From Acidimicrobiia bacterium (GTDB lineage Bacteria; Actinomycetota; Acidimicrobiia; IMCC26256; DASPTH01), in contig JBBDHW010000009.1 of the NCBI GenBank assembly GCA_040880805.1, forward strand, positions 1 through 46,647: a DNA stretch of 46,647 bases, given 5' to 3'. Below the pieces are notes generated by a model. That model made no database searches. It was not told the origin of the DNA and worked only from the letters and a program-made list of their open reading frames with translations. Made by a program: the position numbers and the translations under genes. Every line of letters starts with the position of its first letter. Positions within the stretch are counted from its first letter, which is position 1. Positions 16,781 through 27,140 of the stretch are shown one piece after another.

Positions 16781-19708
16781 CTACGTGATCCCGAGCACCG
16801 GCGCGAGAAAACGGCCGGTGTGGCTCTCGGCCGTCTTCGCCACGTGCTCGGGGGTGCCCTCCACGACGACGGCGCCGCCGGCGTCGCCGCCTTCGGGGCC
16901 GAGATCGACGATCCAGTCGGCCGACTTCACCACGTCGAGGTTGTGCTCGATCACGATCACCGTGTTCCCCTGTTCGACGAGCCGTTGGAGAACACCGAGC
17001 AGCCGTCGAACGTCTTCGAAGTGCAACCCGGTGGTGGGCTCGTCGAGGATGTACAGCGTCCGCCCCGTCGCGCGCTTGCCCAACTCCGACGACAGCTTCA
17101 CGCGCTGCGCTTCACCACCCGAGAGGGTGGGTGCGGGTTGGCCGAGACGCACGTAGCCGAGCCCGACGTCGACCAGCGTCTGCAGGTGCCGCGCGATGGT
17201 GGGCTGGTTGGCAAAGAACTCGAGGCCCTCCTCGATCGAGAGATCGAGCACCTCGGCGATGTTCTTGCCCTTGAACGTGACGTCGAGCGTGTCGCGGTTG
17301 TAACGGGCGCCCTTGCACACCTCGCACGGCACGTACACATCCGGGAGAAAGTGCATCTCGATCTTGATCGTCCCGTCACCGGCACACGCCTCGCACCGGC
17401 CGCCCTTCACGTTGAACGAGAACCGGCCGGGGAGGTAGCCGCGGACCTTCGATTCCTGCGTGGATGCGAACAGGGTGCGGATCTTGTCGAAGACACCGGT
17501 ATACGTGGCGGGGTTCGAACGCGGCGTGCGACCGATCGGCGACTGGTCGATGTTGATGACCTTGTCGATGTGCTCGGTGCCCTCGATGCTCTTGTGCCGG
17601 CCCGGAACGTCACGCGAGCGGTAGATCTTCTGCATCAGCGACGGGTACAGGATGTCGCTCACGAGCGTGCTCTTGCCGCTGCCGCTCACACCGGTGACGG
17701 TAATGAAGCACCCGAGCGGGAACTCCACGTCGATGTGCTGGAGGTTGTGCTCGTGCGCGTCGCGCACGGTGATCCACGCGTCGCCCGGCGTGCGGCGGAT
17801 CTCGGGAATCGGAATCGTGCGCTTCTTCGCGAGGTACTGGCCCGTGATCGACCGCGGCTCGGCGAGCATCTTTTTCAACGTGCCTGCTACGACGATCTCA
17901 CCGCCGTGCTCGCCGGCGCCGGGGCCGATGTCGACGACGTGGTCGGCCACGCGGATCGTCTCTTCGTCGTGCTCGACGACGATCACGGTGTTGCCGATGT
18001 CGCGCAGCCGCACGAGCGTGTCGATGAGGCGCTGGTTGTCGCGCTGGTGGAGGCCGATCGACGGCTCGTCGAGCACGTAGAGCACACCGACGAGGCCGCT
18101 CCCGATCTGCGACGCCAAGCGGATGCGTTGTGCCTCACCCCCGGCGAGCGTGGCCGAGGAGCGGTTGAGCGTGAGGTAGTCGAGGCCGACGTCGAGCAGG
18201 AACCGCAGACGCTCGTTCACTTCCTTCTCGACGCGCTCGGCGATCATCCGATCGCGCTCGGACAGATCGAGCGAGCCCAGGAACTTCGAGGCCTTGCTGA
18301 TCGAGAGCTCGCCGACCTCGTAGATGTTCATGTCGCCGATGGTCACCGCGAGCGACGCGGGGCGGAGTCGGGCACCGTTGCACGCCGCGCACGGGACCTC
18401 GCGCATATAGCCCTCGATCTGCTCGCGTGCGCGATCACTCTCGGATTCCTGGTGGCGCCGCTCGAGCCACGGGACGACGCCCTCGAACTGGGTGGTGTAC
18501 GAGCGTTGCCGGCCGTAGCGATTGCGGTACGACACCTTGATCTGCGTGCCGCCGGTGCCGTGGAGCACTCCGTTCTTCGCGCTCTTCTTCAACTTCTTCC
18601 ACGGCGTGTCGAGCGAAAAGCTGCTCTCCGCCGCCACCGACTCGAGCACCCGCTCGAAGTAGTGACTCCGGAACCCCGCCCACGCCGCGATCGCGCCCTC
18701 ACTGATCGACAGGTCGTCGTTGGGCACGACGAGCTCCGGATCGACCTCGAAGCGCGTGCCCAGACCTGCGCACCGCTCGCACGCGCCGTACGGTGAGTTG
18801 AACGAGAAGTTGCGCGGCGCGAGCTCGTCGAAAGAGATCCCGCAGTGCGTGCACGCGAGATGCTCGGAGAACGTCATCCGCTCCTGCTCTTGGTCGCGCT
18901 CACTCGACGGGCGGGATACCCGCCCGTCGCCCTTCGGGCCGTTCGCTGCTCCGGCGAGCTCGTTCGCTTCCGCTCCCTCGCCGCTCTGCGTCGGGACGAT
19001 CTCCACTTCGGCGACGCCTTCGGCGAGGCGCAGCGCGGTCTCGAGCGAGTCGGTGAGCCGGCGCTCGATTCCCGGTCGTCGTACGAGACGGTCGACCACG
19101 ACCTCGATGGTGTGGTTCTCGTAACGGGCGAGGGGGCTGCCACTCCCGAGGTCGACGATCTCACCGTCGACGCGGGCGCGGGTGTAGCCCTGCTGCGCGA
19201 GCTCCTTGAGCATCCCTTCGTACTCGCCCTTGCGACCCCTCACCACCGGCGCGAGCACCTGGAACCTGGTGCCTTCGGGAAGTTGCAGCACGCGGTCGAC
19301 GATTTGCTGGGGCGTCTGGCGCGTGATCACCCGTCCACAGGTCGGACAATGCGGCACGCCGATGCGCGCGTAGAGGAGGCGGAGGTAGTCGTAGATCTCG
19401 GTGATCGTGCCGACGGTGGACCGCGGGTTGCGCGAGGCCGACTTCTGGTCGATCGAGATCGCCGGCGAGAGGCCTTCGATGAAATCGACGTCGGGCTTGT
19501 CCATCTGGCCGAGGAACTGCCGCGCGTATGCCGACAGCGACTCGACGTAGCGTCGCTGGCCCTCCGCGTAGATCGTGTCGAACGCGAGCGACGACTTCCC
19601 CGATCCCGAGAGACCGGTGAAGACGATCAGCTTGTCGCGCGGCAGCTCGACGTCGACATTGCGGAGGTTGTGCTCACGCGCTCCCCGGATCCGGATCGAC
19701 CCACCCAC
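16781..19708 (-). CDS. uvrA: Excinuclease ABC subunit A
   Basis: Damage-recognition ATPase of nucleotide excision repair, an ABC-type dimer loading UvrB. The 975-aa product has two Walker A motifs ([18 protein letters not shown] near residue 33 and [12 protein letters not shown] in the second half), two ABC signatures ([16 protein letters not shown] and [16 protein letters not shown]), two Walker B stretches ([20 protein letters not shown]) and the CxxC zinc modules (CTHCG...CERC; CEAC...CEVC). GTG 19708 starts just before the conserved [16 protein letters not shown]. Residues about 238-275, between the first signature region and the zinc module, are a polar insertion that contains a translated palindromic repeat. 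Confidence 0.97.
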   Translation of the reverse strand: MGGSIRIRGAREHNLRNVDVELPRDKLIVFTGLSGSGKSSLAFDTIYAEGQRRYVESLSAYARQFLGQMDKPDVDFIEGLSPAISIDQKSASRNPRSTVGTITEIYDYLRLLYARIGVPHCPTCGRVITRQTPQQIVDRVLQLPEGTRFQVLAPVVRGRKGEYEGMLKELAQQGYTRARVDGEIVDLGSGSPLARYENHTIEVVVDRLVRRPGIERRLTDSLETALRLAEGVAEVEIVPTQSGEGAEANELAGAANGPKGDGRVSRPSSERDQEQERMTFSEHLACTHCGISFDELAPRNFSFNSPYGACERCAGLGTRFEVDPELVVPNDDLSISEGAIAAWAGFRSHYFERVLESVAAESSFSLDTPWKKLKKSAKNGVLHGTGGTQIKVSYRNRYGRQRSYTTQFEGVVPWLERRHQESESDRAREQIEGYMREVPCAACNGARLRPASLAVTIGDMNIYEVGELSISKASKFLGSLDLSERDRMIAERVEKEVNERLRFLLDVGLDYLTLNRSSATLAGGEAQRIRLASQIGSGLVGVLYVLDEPSIGLHQRDNQRLIDTLVRLRDIGNTVIVVEHDEETIRVADHVVDIGPGAGEHGGEIVVAGTLKKMLAEPRSITGQYLAKKRTIPIPEIRRTPGDAWITVRDAHEHNLQHIDVEFPLGCFITVTGVSGSGKSTLVSDILYPSLMQKIYRSRDVPGRHKSIEGTEHIDKVINIDQSPIGRTPRSNPATYTGVFDKIRTLFASTQESKVRGYLPGRFSFNVKGGRCEACAGDGTIKIEMHFLPDVYVPCEVCKGARYNRDTLDVTFKGKNIAEVLDLSIEEGLEFFANQPTIARHLQTLVDVGLGYVRLGQPAPTLSGGEAQRVKLSSELGKRATGRTLYILDEPTTGLHFEDVRRLLGVLQRLVEQGNTVIVIEHNLDVVKSADWIVDLGPEGGDAGGAVVVEGTPEHVAKTAESHTGRFLAPVLGIT
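18905..18929 (-). repeat. Dispersed palindromic repeat, copy B, translated within uvrA
   Basis: Perfect 11-bp arms (18905-18915 and 18919-18929) close an ATA loop. The core GGCGGGATACCCGCC equals the core of copy C (46568-46582). It is in frame and encodes about residues 260-268 of UvrA (GDGRVSRPS) inside a longer low-complexity insertion. Flanking bases on one side (GGTCGCGCTCACTC) are loosely similar to the flank of copy A. Confidence 0.55.
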
Positions 19709-19736
19709 AGGCCGTCACAGTACCCGCTCCGGCAGC

Positions 19737-20236
19737 TCATCGAACGGATGTTCGGAGGCAGAGAAGCCACCCGTCGGTCCAGGTCGGCGCGCAACGTTCG
19801 AGGTGCTCCGCCGACAGTCCGCGATCCATCCACACGAGGACCCAGACGCGGCCACCGAATCCCCGACCGACCACGAACGCATCAACATCGTGAAGGCCGC
19901 TCGCGTTCACTGCCGTCGCGGGATATTCGCCGCGCACTCCGATACGCCAATCGACCAGCGCACCGAACCGCGCCGGGTACGACGCGACCACGGCGATCAC
20001 CGCGAGCGTGACGCCAACGGGTCGCGTGTGCCCTGCGCACCGAGCTTGATCGGTAGCCGGCGGACCGCACCGGTCACTTCGAGAGGATGCGCCCGCCGGC
20101 GGAGACCCGGCTCGAAGAGCCGGCTTCCGACGCAGGAGGAAGCCGCAGGGGCTCCGCCGGATCCAAGGGCGCCCTCGAGAAGTGCAACCGGTGCGAGTGC
20201 GCCGGCGACAACCCCGACGAGGACACGCTCCGACAA
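19737..20236 (-). pseudogene. Small membrane or secreted protein, apparently frame-disrupted
   Basis: The 532 nt between uvrB and uvrA hold two adjoining minus-strand frames. From TTG 20236 comes [20 protein letters not shown], a signal-peptide or membrane-helix-like start, and that frame stops near 19997. A second frame, open upstream of its GTG 20000, encodes a hydrophobic stretch ([20 protein letters not shown]) and then [17 protein letters not shown] and a Trp-rich region ending at 19737, with GC-rich third positions as in real genes. The simplest reading is one gene broken by a frame change, with the structured element 20096-20160 lying inside it. No family recognised; it could also be two tiny genes or noise. 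Confidence 0.3.
20096..20160. repeat. Cloverleaf-like structured element between uvrB and uvrA
   Basis: An outer 9-bp stem CCGGCGGAG (20096-20104) with CTCCGCCGG (20152-20160) encloses two further hairpins: CCGGCTC/GAGCCGG (20107-20113, 20117-20123, GAA loop) and GGCTTCC/GGAAGCC (20122-20128, 20138-20144). Nearly all of the 65 nt can pair in a three-way junction (the two inner stems share two bases). It may be a REP-like mobile repeat or the uvrB terminator region, though it lacks a T tract. Confidence 0.5.
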
Positions 20237-20240
20237 GGAG

Positions 20241-22277
<2,037 letters not shown>

Positions 22278-22306
22278 GGGACGACTCTAAACGCGGGGTA
22301 CGACGC

Positions 22307-22921
22307 TCACTCCCCGTGCTGTTCCTCGCGCAGGCGCTCGAGGTCCGCCCACACCTCGTCGACCTGCCGGGCGAGCGCCTCGACATCGCCGGAATTGTCG
22401 AGCACGTACGTGGCGAACACCCGCCGTTCGTCGTCGCCTGCCTGCGCGGCCATCCGGCGTTCGCCGTCGTCGCGGGCGATGCCACGTTCCTCGAGTCGAG
22501 CGAGGCGGATGTCGCGCGGTGACTCAACCACGATGACGGCCGCGAACTCGCGCTCGCGCCCGGGGCCGCCCTCGGCCAAGAGCGGGGCGTCGCAGACGAC
22601 GATGGCGTCGGCGGGTGCCTCCGCGATGCGCTCCGAGAACTGTTCCACGATGGCCGGCCACGTGATCCCGTTGAGGGCGAGGCGGCTCTGCTCGTCGGTG
22701 AACGCGATCCGCGCGAGGCCGGCTCGGTCCAGACGACCGTCCAGGAGGAGGATCCCGCTGCCGAAGCGCTCGACCAGGGCCGCCAGGGCGGGCTGCCCGG
22801 GCTCTACGATCGCCCGGGCAGCCTCGTCGGCGTCCACCACCGTGGCGCCCTTGTCCTGCAGCATGCGGCCGACGGTCGACTTCCCGGACCCGATGCCCCC
22901 CGTCAGCCCCACCAGCAACAT
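22307..22921 (-). CDS. coaE: Dephospho-CoA kinase
   Basis: Last step of coenzyme A synthesis, phosphorylating the ribose 3'-OH of dephospho-CoA. The 204-aa protein starts with the P-loop VGLTGGIGSGKSTVGRML, continues with VVDADEAAR, and has the lid/substrate region ICDAPLLAEG-like sequence and the Arg-rich RLARLEERGIARDDGERR. In many Actinobacteria coaE directly follows rpsA; here about 10 kb carrying the pilin/Tad block separates the two. The start ATG 22921 is clear from the P-loop position. Confidence 0.94.
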   Translation of the reverse strand: MLLVGLTGGIGSGKSTVGRMLQDKGATVVDADEAARAIVEPGQPALAALVERFGSGILLLDGRLDRAGLARIAFTDEQSRLALNGITWPAIVEQFSERIAEAPADAIVVCDAPLLAEGGPGREREFAAVIVVESPRDIRLARLEERGIARDDGERRMAAQAGDDERRVFATYVLDNSGDVEALARQVDEVWADLERLREEQHGE

Positions 22922-23060
22922 GCTGTGACGGATGCTACTTGACCGCGATTCGCGCGCAGAGTGCTCAACCCTCGGCCCATCGGTGCCGATAGCTCTCTCC
23001 AGCGGGCAGCCAAGCCCGTTCCCAGACCCGTACGGGGTTGAGACAAGAAGGGGCCAGTAC

Positions 23061-23255
23061 ATGAATCTGTTCGTGTTGCGGACCTGGCTGCAGGCCAAGT
23101 TCACCAAGGACGAGCGTGGCGCAAGCATGGTGGAGTACATCCTGCTCGTCGCGTTGATCGCACTCGCCGTGATCGCGGCGGTTGTGTTCCTGCGTGGCCA
23201 GGTGTCAAGCAAGTTCGACGACGCCGGCAGCAAGATCAGCTCGAACGGTAGCTGA
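23061..23255 (+). CDS. flp1: Flp/Fap-type pilin, copy 1
   Basis: Major subunit of a Tad-type pilus. The 64-aa prepilin has a 20-residue charged leader ending in Gly20, the expected prepilin peptidase site G|ASMVEY with Glu at +5 and Tyr at +6, and one hydrophobic helix (residues 27-44). ATG 23061 has a GAAGGGG ribosome site. It differs from copy 2 at only four residues (3, 46, 50, 59), so the copies are recent duplicates or are kept alike by gene conversion. The assembly genes lie at 27141-32555 on the other strand. Confidence 0.93.
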   Translation: MNLFVLRTWLQAKFTKDERGASMVEYILLVALIALAVIAAVVFLRGQVSSKFDDAGSKISSNGS

Positions 23256-23283
23256 ACCGGCTACCAGCGAGACCGCTCTGCTT

Positions 23284-23332
23284 CGGCGGGATCCTTCCCA
23301 GGACTTTTTCAAGTCTCGGGAGGGTCCCGCCG
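23284..23332 (+). terminator. Long hairpin after flp copy 1
   Basis: CGGCGGGA (23284-23291) pairs perfectly with TCCCGCCG (23325-23332); the stem continues inward to GACTT/AAGTC around a TTTC tetraloop, about 20 pairs in all, and is followed by ATTCTTTG. It could be an intrinsic terminator or a partial attenuator or stabiliser, since more pilin genes follow. The hairpin after copy 2 has the same design. Confidence 0.6.
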
Positions 23333-23402
23333 ATTCTTTGTGTGACAGACACCACAGTCCAGCCCCGGGCATGGCCTCGAAACGATCGGAAGGGGTCGGT
23401 TG

Positions 23403-23597
23403 ATGAACATGTTCGTATTGCGGACCTGGCTGCAGGCCAAGTTCACCAAGGACGAGCGGGGCGCCAGCATGGTGGAGTACATCCTCCTGGTGGCCCTCAT
23501 CGCCCTCGCGGTGATTGCAGCAGTGGTCTTCCTCCGTGATCAGGTGAGCACCAAGTTCGACGACGCCGGCAGCAAGCTCAGCTCGAACGGCAGCTGA
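23403..23597 (+). CDS. flp2: Flp/Fap-type pilin, copy 2
   Basis: 64-aa Flp prepilin, 60 of 64 residues identical to copy 1, with the same Gly20 cleavage site and Glu+5/Tyr+6. ATG 23403 is preceded by GGAAGGGG; an adjacent TTG at 23400 would add one residue. It lies 147 nt after copy 1, the gap being filled by a long hairpin and a fresh ribosome site. The near identity covers leader and helix; most differences are in the C-terminal third. Confidence 0.93.
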   Translation: MNMFVLRTWLQAKFTKDERGASMVEYILLVALIALAVIAAVVFLRDQVSTKFDDAGSKLSSNGS

Positions 23598-23627
23598 ACA
23601 CCCGTCTTCGAAAAATGTGACGTTCGT

Positions 23628-23674
23628 CGGCGGATCCCAGCGGGGCTTCTTCAAGTCCCGACGGGATTCCGCCG
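23628..23674 (+). other. Long hairpin after flp copy 2, same fold as after copy 1
   Basis: CGGCGGA (23628-23634) pairs with TCCGCCG (23668-23674), TCCC with GGGA, and the inner stem CGGGGCTT/AAGTCCCG closes a CTTC tetraloop. The primary sequence differs from the hairpin at 23284-23332 but the pairing, size and terminal YTTC loop are kept. No T tract follows, so it is not an ordinary terminator. Confidence 0.5.
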
Positions 23675-23748
23675 ATGTACTTGTGGGGCAAGACCACGGT
23701 GATGGCCGGGCAGCCGACACCGTTGACACGAGAAGAGGGGCAAACCGA

Positions 23749-23946
23749 ATGGACCTGTTCGTAGTGCGGACTTGGCTTTCTGCCAGGTTTACGAAGAGTG
23801 AGCGCGGGGCCAGCATGGTCGAGTACATCCTGCTCGTCGCGTTGATCGCGCTCGCGGTCATCGCGGCGGTCGTGTTCCTCCGCGACCAGATGAGCACCAA
23901 GTTCGACGAGGCCGGCAGCACGGTCAGCCGGCTACCGAACCCGTAG
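23749..23946 (+). CDS. flp3: Flp/Fap-type pilin, copy 3 (diverged)
   Basis: 65-aa Flp prepilin with the same Gly20 cleavage context and identical hydrophobic helix, but a changed leader (DLFVVRTWLSARFTKSERG) and C-terminus (ending SRLPNP). It may be a minor pilin or a diverging copy. Its upstream region (GTTGACACGAGAAGAGGGGC) resembles the one before copy 1 (GTTGAGACAAGAAGGGGCC), which shows that the duplicated unit included the ribosome site. A 40-nt hairpin follows. Confidence 0.92.
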   Translation: MDLFVVRTWLSARFTKSERGASMVEYILLVALIALAVIAAVVFLRDQMSTKFDEAGSTVSRLPNP

Positions 23947-23966
23947 TTCGCAAAGAAGCCAGTCGA

Positions 23967-24006
23967 GACGGAGAGGGCTTCGGACTCGGTCCGGGGCCCT
24001 CTCGTC
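23967..24006 (+). terminator. Hairpin after flp copy 3
   Basis: GACG-GAGAGGGC (23967-23978) pairs with GCCCTCTC-GTC (23996-24006) with one bulged G, and the interior CGGAC/GTCCG closes a TCG loop. It is a strong stem at the end of the pilin array without a T tract. It ends 14 nt before the region encoding the acetyltransferase-like protein. Confidence 0.45.
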
Positions 24007-24019
24007 GCGTCCGGACGAA

Positions 24020-24865
24020 ATTCACGGCCGGCTGCTCGATGCCGAGCGCTGGCCAGATGATCCGCCGGTTCCGGCCGACGCAGTCATCGCCTTCCGACGC
24101 GCGCAGCCGGCGCGGGTCCGAGATCACGTCGTTCGGGCCCGGGATACGCGCGGCGAGCTCGTCGGGCACGCCTTCTGCCGGATCGATCCCGAAGACGACG
24201 AGACGCCCGATCTGCTCGGTGTCAGCGTGTGCGTGCACCCCGATCACCGTCGGCGAGGCGTGGGCACTTTGCTCCTCGAGCATCTCGTCGCCTTCGGGCG
24301 GGCGAACGGCCGCACGCGCCTGACGTCTTGGACCACGTCGCAGGTACCCGCGGGCTCGGCGTTCGCGGAGGCCCACGGCGCCCGGGCGGTCTCGCTCGGG
24401 CGCGTCAACCATCTGGCCGTAGCCGACGTCGACCGCGCCGAGCTCGAGCGCTGGGTCCGGGAGGGCCCCGCGCGTGCACCGGGCTACGAGCTCATCGGCT
24501 GGGACGGCCCGACCCCCGACGAACACCTCGCCGCGTTCGCCGATCTGTACCACGTCATGAACGACGCGCCACTGGACGACCTCGAGACCAACGACAGCAT
24601 CTTCACGCCGGCGCTGATCCGCGACTGGGAGCAAGGAGTGGCCGCGCTCGGCGGCGAGGTCTGGACCCTGGTGGCGCGCGCGCCCGATGGCGGGCTCGCG
24701 GGTATGCACAGCATCCGCATCATGCACGACTGGCCGGAGGTCACCGACATCCGAACCGGGAACGCCGACAGCAACGCCGCGATGATGGGTATCAACACCG
24801 CGATGGGCTACGTACCCCTCATGGCGACCACTACGTTCGAGCTCGTCGTCAAACCCGGGGTGTAG
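24020..24865 (+). CDS. Two-domain GNAT acetyltransferase, apparently degenerate
   Basis: Acyl-CoA-dependent N-acyltransferase fold; substrate unknown. The first GNAT domain has the CoA-binding motif VHPDHRRRGVGTLLLEHL (from about 24230). The second keeps the family's end (IRTGNADSNAAM, INTAMGY) but lacks the HRGxxLG motif: GGLAGM runs directly into HSIRIMHDWPEV, so about 45 residues seem deleted. The frame is open from upstream of 24020, yet no ATG, GTG or TTG occurs in it until GTG 24227, which is inside the first CoA motif. ATT 24020 is the best upstream candidate. Either a rare start codon is used or the 5' end is damaged. The reading is real (codon bias and motifs); function is doubtful. 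Confidence 0.6.
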   Translation: MHGRLLDAERWPDDPPVPADAVIAFRRAQPARVRDHVVRARDTRGELVGHAFCRIDPEDDETPDLLGVSVCVHPDHRRRGVGTLLLEHLVAFGRANGRTRLTSWTTSQVPAGSAFAEAHGARAVSLGRVNHLAVADVDRAELERWVREGPARAPGYELIGWDGPTPDEHLAAFADLYHVMNDAPLDDLETNDSIFTPALIRDWEQGVAALGGEVWTLVARAPDGGLAGMHSIRIMHDWPEVTDIRTGNADSNAAMMGINTAMGYVPLMATTTFELVVKPGV

Positions 24866-24870
24866 CAACC

Positions 24871-25641
24871 GTGGCCAAGGTTCTCTCCACCGACGACATC
24901 GAGCGGTTCCTCGACGACGGCTACGTCGTGGTGCGCAACTGCTTCCCGCGTTCCGTCGCCGAAGCCGGACAGCAGGTCGTGTGGGATGCACTGGAGCTCG
25001 CTCTGGACCAACCCGAAGCCTGGACAGAGCCGACGGTCCATCTTCGCTACGGGTTCTCCGACGGACCCTTCGCGAGCGTCATGAACGATCGCCTCGTCGA
25101 CGCGTTCGACGACATCCTTGGCGCCGAGCGATGGTCGTTCGACGAGGGCTACGGCTGGTGGCCGGTGCTGTTCCCGGGATTCGCGGCCGGATGCGCGTTC
25201 GACCAACTCGGGTGGCACGTCGACGGCGAGGGGTTCCACCACACCCTCCGCGTCCCCGAGAAGGCCATGGTGAGCATCTTCATGTTCTCCGACATCGAGC
25301 GAGGCGACGGCGGGACTGCAATCTTTGCTGGGTCACACCGGCGCGTTGCCCGGATCATCGCCGAGGCGGAGCCCGACGGCATCGACCAGGCTGCCCTGAC
25401 CAGCGAGCTACCGCTCCCGCTGAGCGCGATCGAGGTCGTCGAGATCACCGGCCGAGCCGGCGACGTTGTGTTCATGCACCCGTTCATCGTCCACGCGAGC
25501 GGCGCCAACACCGGTTCTCACGTGCGCTTCGCGTGCAACCCCCACGTGGCACTGCTCCACCCCATGGATTTCGAGCGTCCGCCCGAACAACTGTCACTGA
25601 CCGAGCTGGCGATCGTGCGAGCGCTCGCGGAGTCGCAGTAA
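24871..25641 (+). CDS. Phytanoyl-CoA dioxygenase (PhyH) family oxygenase
   Basis: Fe(II)/2-oxoglutarate-dependent oxygenase fold of 256 aa. The metal-binding HxD is seen in GWHVDGEGF, the distal His in FMHPFIVHASGAN, and the 2-oxoglutarate Arg in HVRFACNPH. The substrate cannot be read from the sequence; PhyH relatives hydroxylate lipids, amino acids and natural products. GTG 24871 follows the acetyltransferase stop by 5 nt, so the two were probably co-transcribed. The downstream gene converges (stop 4 nt away). Confidence 0.85.
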   Translation: MAKVLSTDDIERFLDDGYVVVRNCFPRSVAEAGQQVVWDALELALDQPEAWTEPTVHLRYGFSDGPFASVMNDRLVDAFDDILGAERWSFDEGYGWWPVLFPGFAAGCAFDQLGWHVDGEGFHHTLRVPEKAMVSIFMFSDIERGDGGTAIFAGSHRRVARIIAEAEPDGIDQAALTSELPLPLSAIEVVEITGRAGDVVFMHPFIVHASGANTGSHVRFACNPHVALLHPMDFERPPEQLSLTELAIVRALAESQ

Positions 25642-25645
25642 GCGA

Positions 25646-27136
25646 TCAGCGGGATCGCACCCACACGGCGCGGGTCTTGTCGCGGTGGACGCGGCGCCAG
25701 TCGGGTGAGGCGTTGAGCTGCGCCGCGAATGAGCTGCCGCGGTTCCATACGACGGTCTCGACGTCGTAGCGGTCGAGGACCTTGCTCCACCCGGGCTTCC
25801 CATCGTCGACAGTGAAGTAGTCGTAGATCAGCTTGGTCGGGTACATGTCGTAGCGGTCGTCGATGAACACTCGCTGCTCCGGGTAGTACTCGAGGATCAC
25901 GTAACCCGAGTCGGAGTCGCTCGTGAGGAGTCGGGTCCCCAGCAGGCCGTTGTCCTTCACGTAGTCCATGGCCTTCACCGGATACGTCGCGAACGCGAAG
26001 TCGCGCTGCTGCGACGCTCGCAACCCGATGACGAGACCCAGGAACGCGATCAGCGAGAGCGCGCCCACGACAATCGTGCGACGCGTCCCGTCGGAACGCT
26101 CCTCGTCACGTGCGAACGCGCGCGCCACCACCGGTAGACCCACCAACGGTGCGATCGCGACGTTGCGCAGCGCCCACAGCGCGAGGAAGAGCATCGGCAG
26201 CGTGACGACGAGATCGCGCCGTGACACGCGGTTGCGACCACGGGCCAGCGCGCCGACGTACACCGCGATCCAGATTCCGAGTGCGAACCCGTAGATCTTG
26301 CGGAAGTCCGGCGACCGCCACTCGATGATGTGCGAGAGGATGTCGCCCCTCGACAGGAGCGAGATCGGGAAGGTCACCAGCTCGGCGCCGTACGGGTTCA
26401 CGAACGCCACCGCAAAGCCGACCGCCGCACCGGCGAGCAGCAGGCGCTCCCGCCCCTCCCACGGACGCGCGCCGTCGATCCAACGACCGAGGAGGTGCAG
26501 CCCGAGGTAGGTGAATCCGAGCGCGAAGCTTCCGTGCACGTTGGCCCACAACCAGAAGACGACGGGCAGCACGATCATCGGGTGTCGGCCGACGAGGCTG
26601 TCGGGTACCTCGACCGTCCAGAGCAGCACGAGGAAGAAGAGCACGCCGATCAGCAGCGGCCGCTCCGACCACAGCGCGTAGATCCCCGCGAGCGCGGCCA
26701 GCGTGATGCCGCACGCGACGGCCCGGTCGCGTACCAGCCGCAGCGCGAGGCGGTACGCGAGCACACCGATACACGCACCGACCAGCCCCACGAAGAGCCG
26801 CACGCCGAAGGCGCCGGAGATTCGGAACAAGGCGCCGTAGGTGACCTCGGCGAGCCACGACTGCGCGACCCATGGCGTGCCGGCTGCGGTGTAGGAGAAC
26901 ACGTCGTGATGCGGGATGCCGTGGTCGAGGATGTACTCGCCGGTGCGCAGGTGCCAGAAGAACGAGTTGTCGGACAGGCCCGAGATCCCGACCGCCCAGC
27001 CGAAGAGCCCGAACACCGCCGAGAACACCACGCCGAGTCCGAGGGTGTGCCGGTCTGGCGTCTGCTCGTCGACGTGCTCCGGGGAACGCGCCGGGGCAGC
27101 CGCCTTTGCTCGCGCGAGGGTGGGCGTTGCAGTCAT
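25646..27136 (-). CDS. Multi-pass membrane protein at the end of the tad operon, unknown function
   Basis: A 496-aa protein with a charged N-terminus, about ten membrane helices and a soluble C-terminal domain of about 110 residues. After the first helix it has NSFFWHLRTGEYILDHG and then HDVFSYTAAGTPW, QSWLAEV, conserved-looking first-loop motifs resembling those of GT-C type transferases, which act on polyprenyl-linked sugars. ATG 27136 starts 4 nt after the tadC stop. The position suggests a role linked to the pilus, for instance pilin glycosylation, but that is inference. Confidence 0.72.
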   Translation of the reverse strand: MTATPTLARAKAAAPARSPEHVDEQTPDRHTLGLGVVFSAVFGLFGWAVGISGLSDNSFFWHLRTGEYILDHGIPHHDVFSYTAAGTPWVAQSWLAEVTYGALFRISGAFGVRLFVGLVGACIGVLAYRLALRLVRDRAVACGITLAALAGIYALWSERPLLIGVLFFLVLLWTVEVPDSLVGRHPMIVLPVVFWLWANVHGSFALGFTYLGLHLLGRWIDGARPWEGRERLLLAGAAVGFAVAFVNPYGAELVTFPISLLSRGDILSHIIEWRSPDFRKIYGFALGIWIAVYVGALARGRNRVSRRDLVVTLPMLFLALWALRNVAIAPLVGLPVVARAFARDEERSDGTRRTIVVGALSLIAFLGLVIGLRASQQRDFAFATYPVKAMDYVKDNGLLGTRLLTSDSDSGYVILEYYPEQRVFIDDRYDMYPTKLIYDYFTVDDGKPGWSKVLDRYDVETVVWNRGSSFAAQLNASPDWRRVHRDKTRAVWVRSR

Positions 27137-27140
27137 GACC

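Noticed and set aside
16820-18796. Plus-strand 658-codon open frame opposite uvrA
   Set aside because: Antisense shadow of uvrA with low-complexity Val/Asp/Leu/Arg composition and no recognisable domain.
22939-22967. TTGACC as a -35 box for the flp array
   Set aside because: No acceptable -10 hexamer is found 16-18 nt downstream, so a promoter could not be supported.
23284-23674. CRISPR-like or phase-variable repeat in the pilin region
   Set aside because: The repetition is explained by duplicated pilin genes and their hairpins; there are no short regularly spaced repeats with unique spacers.
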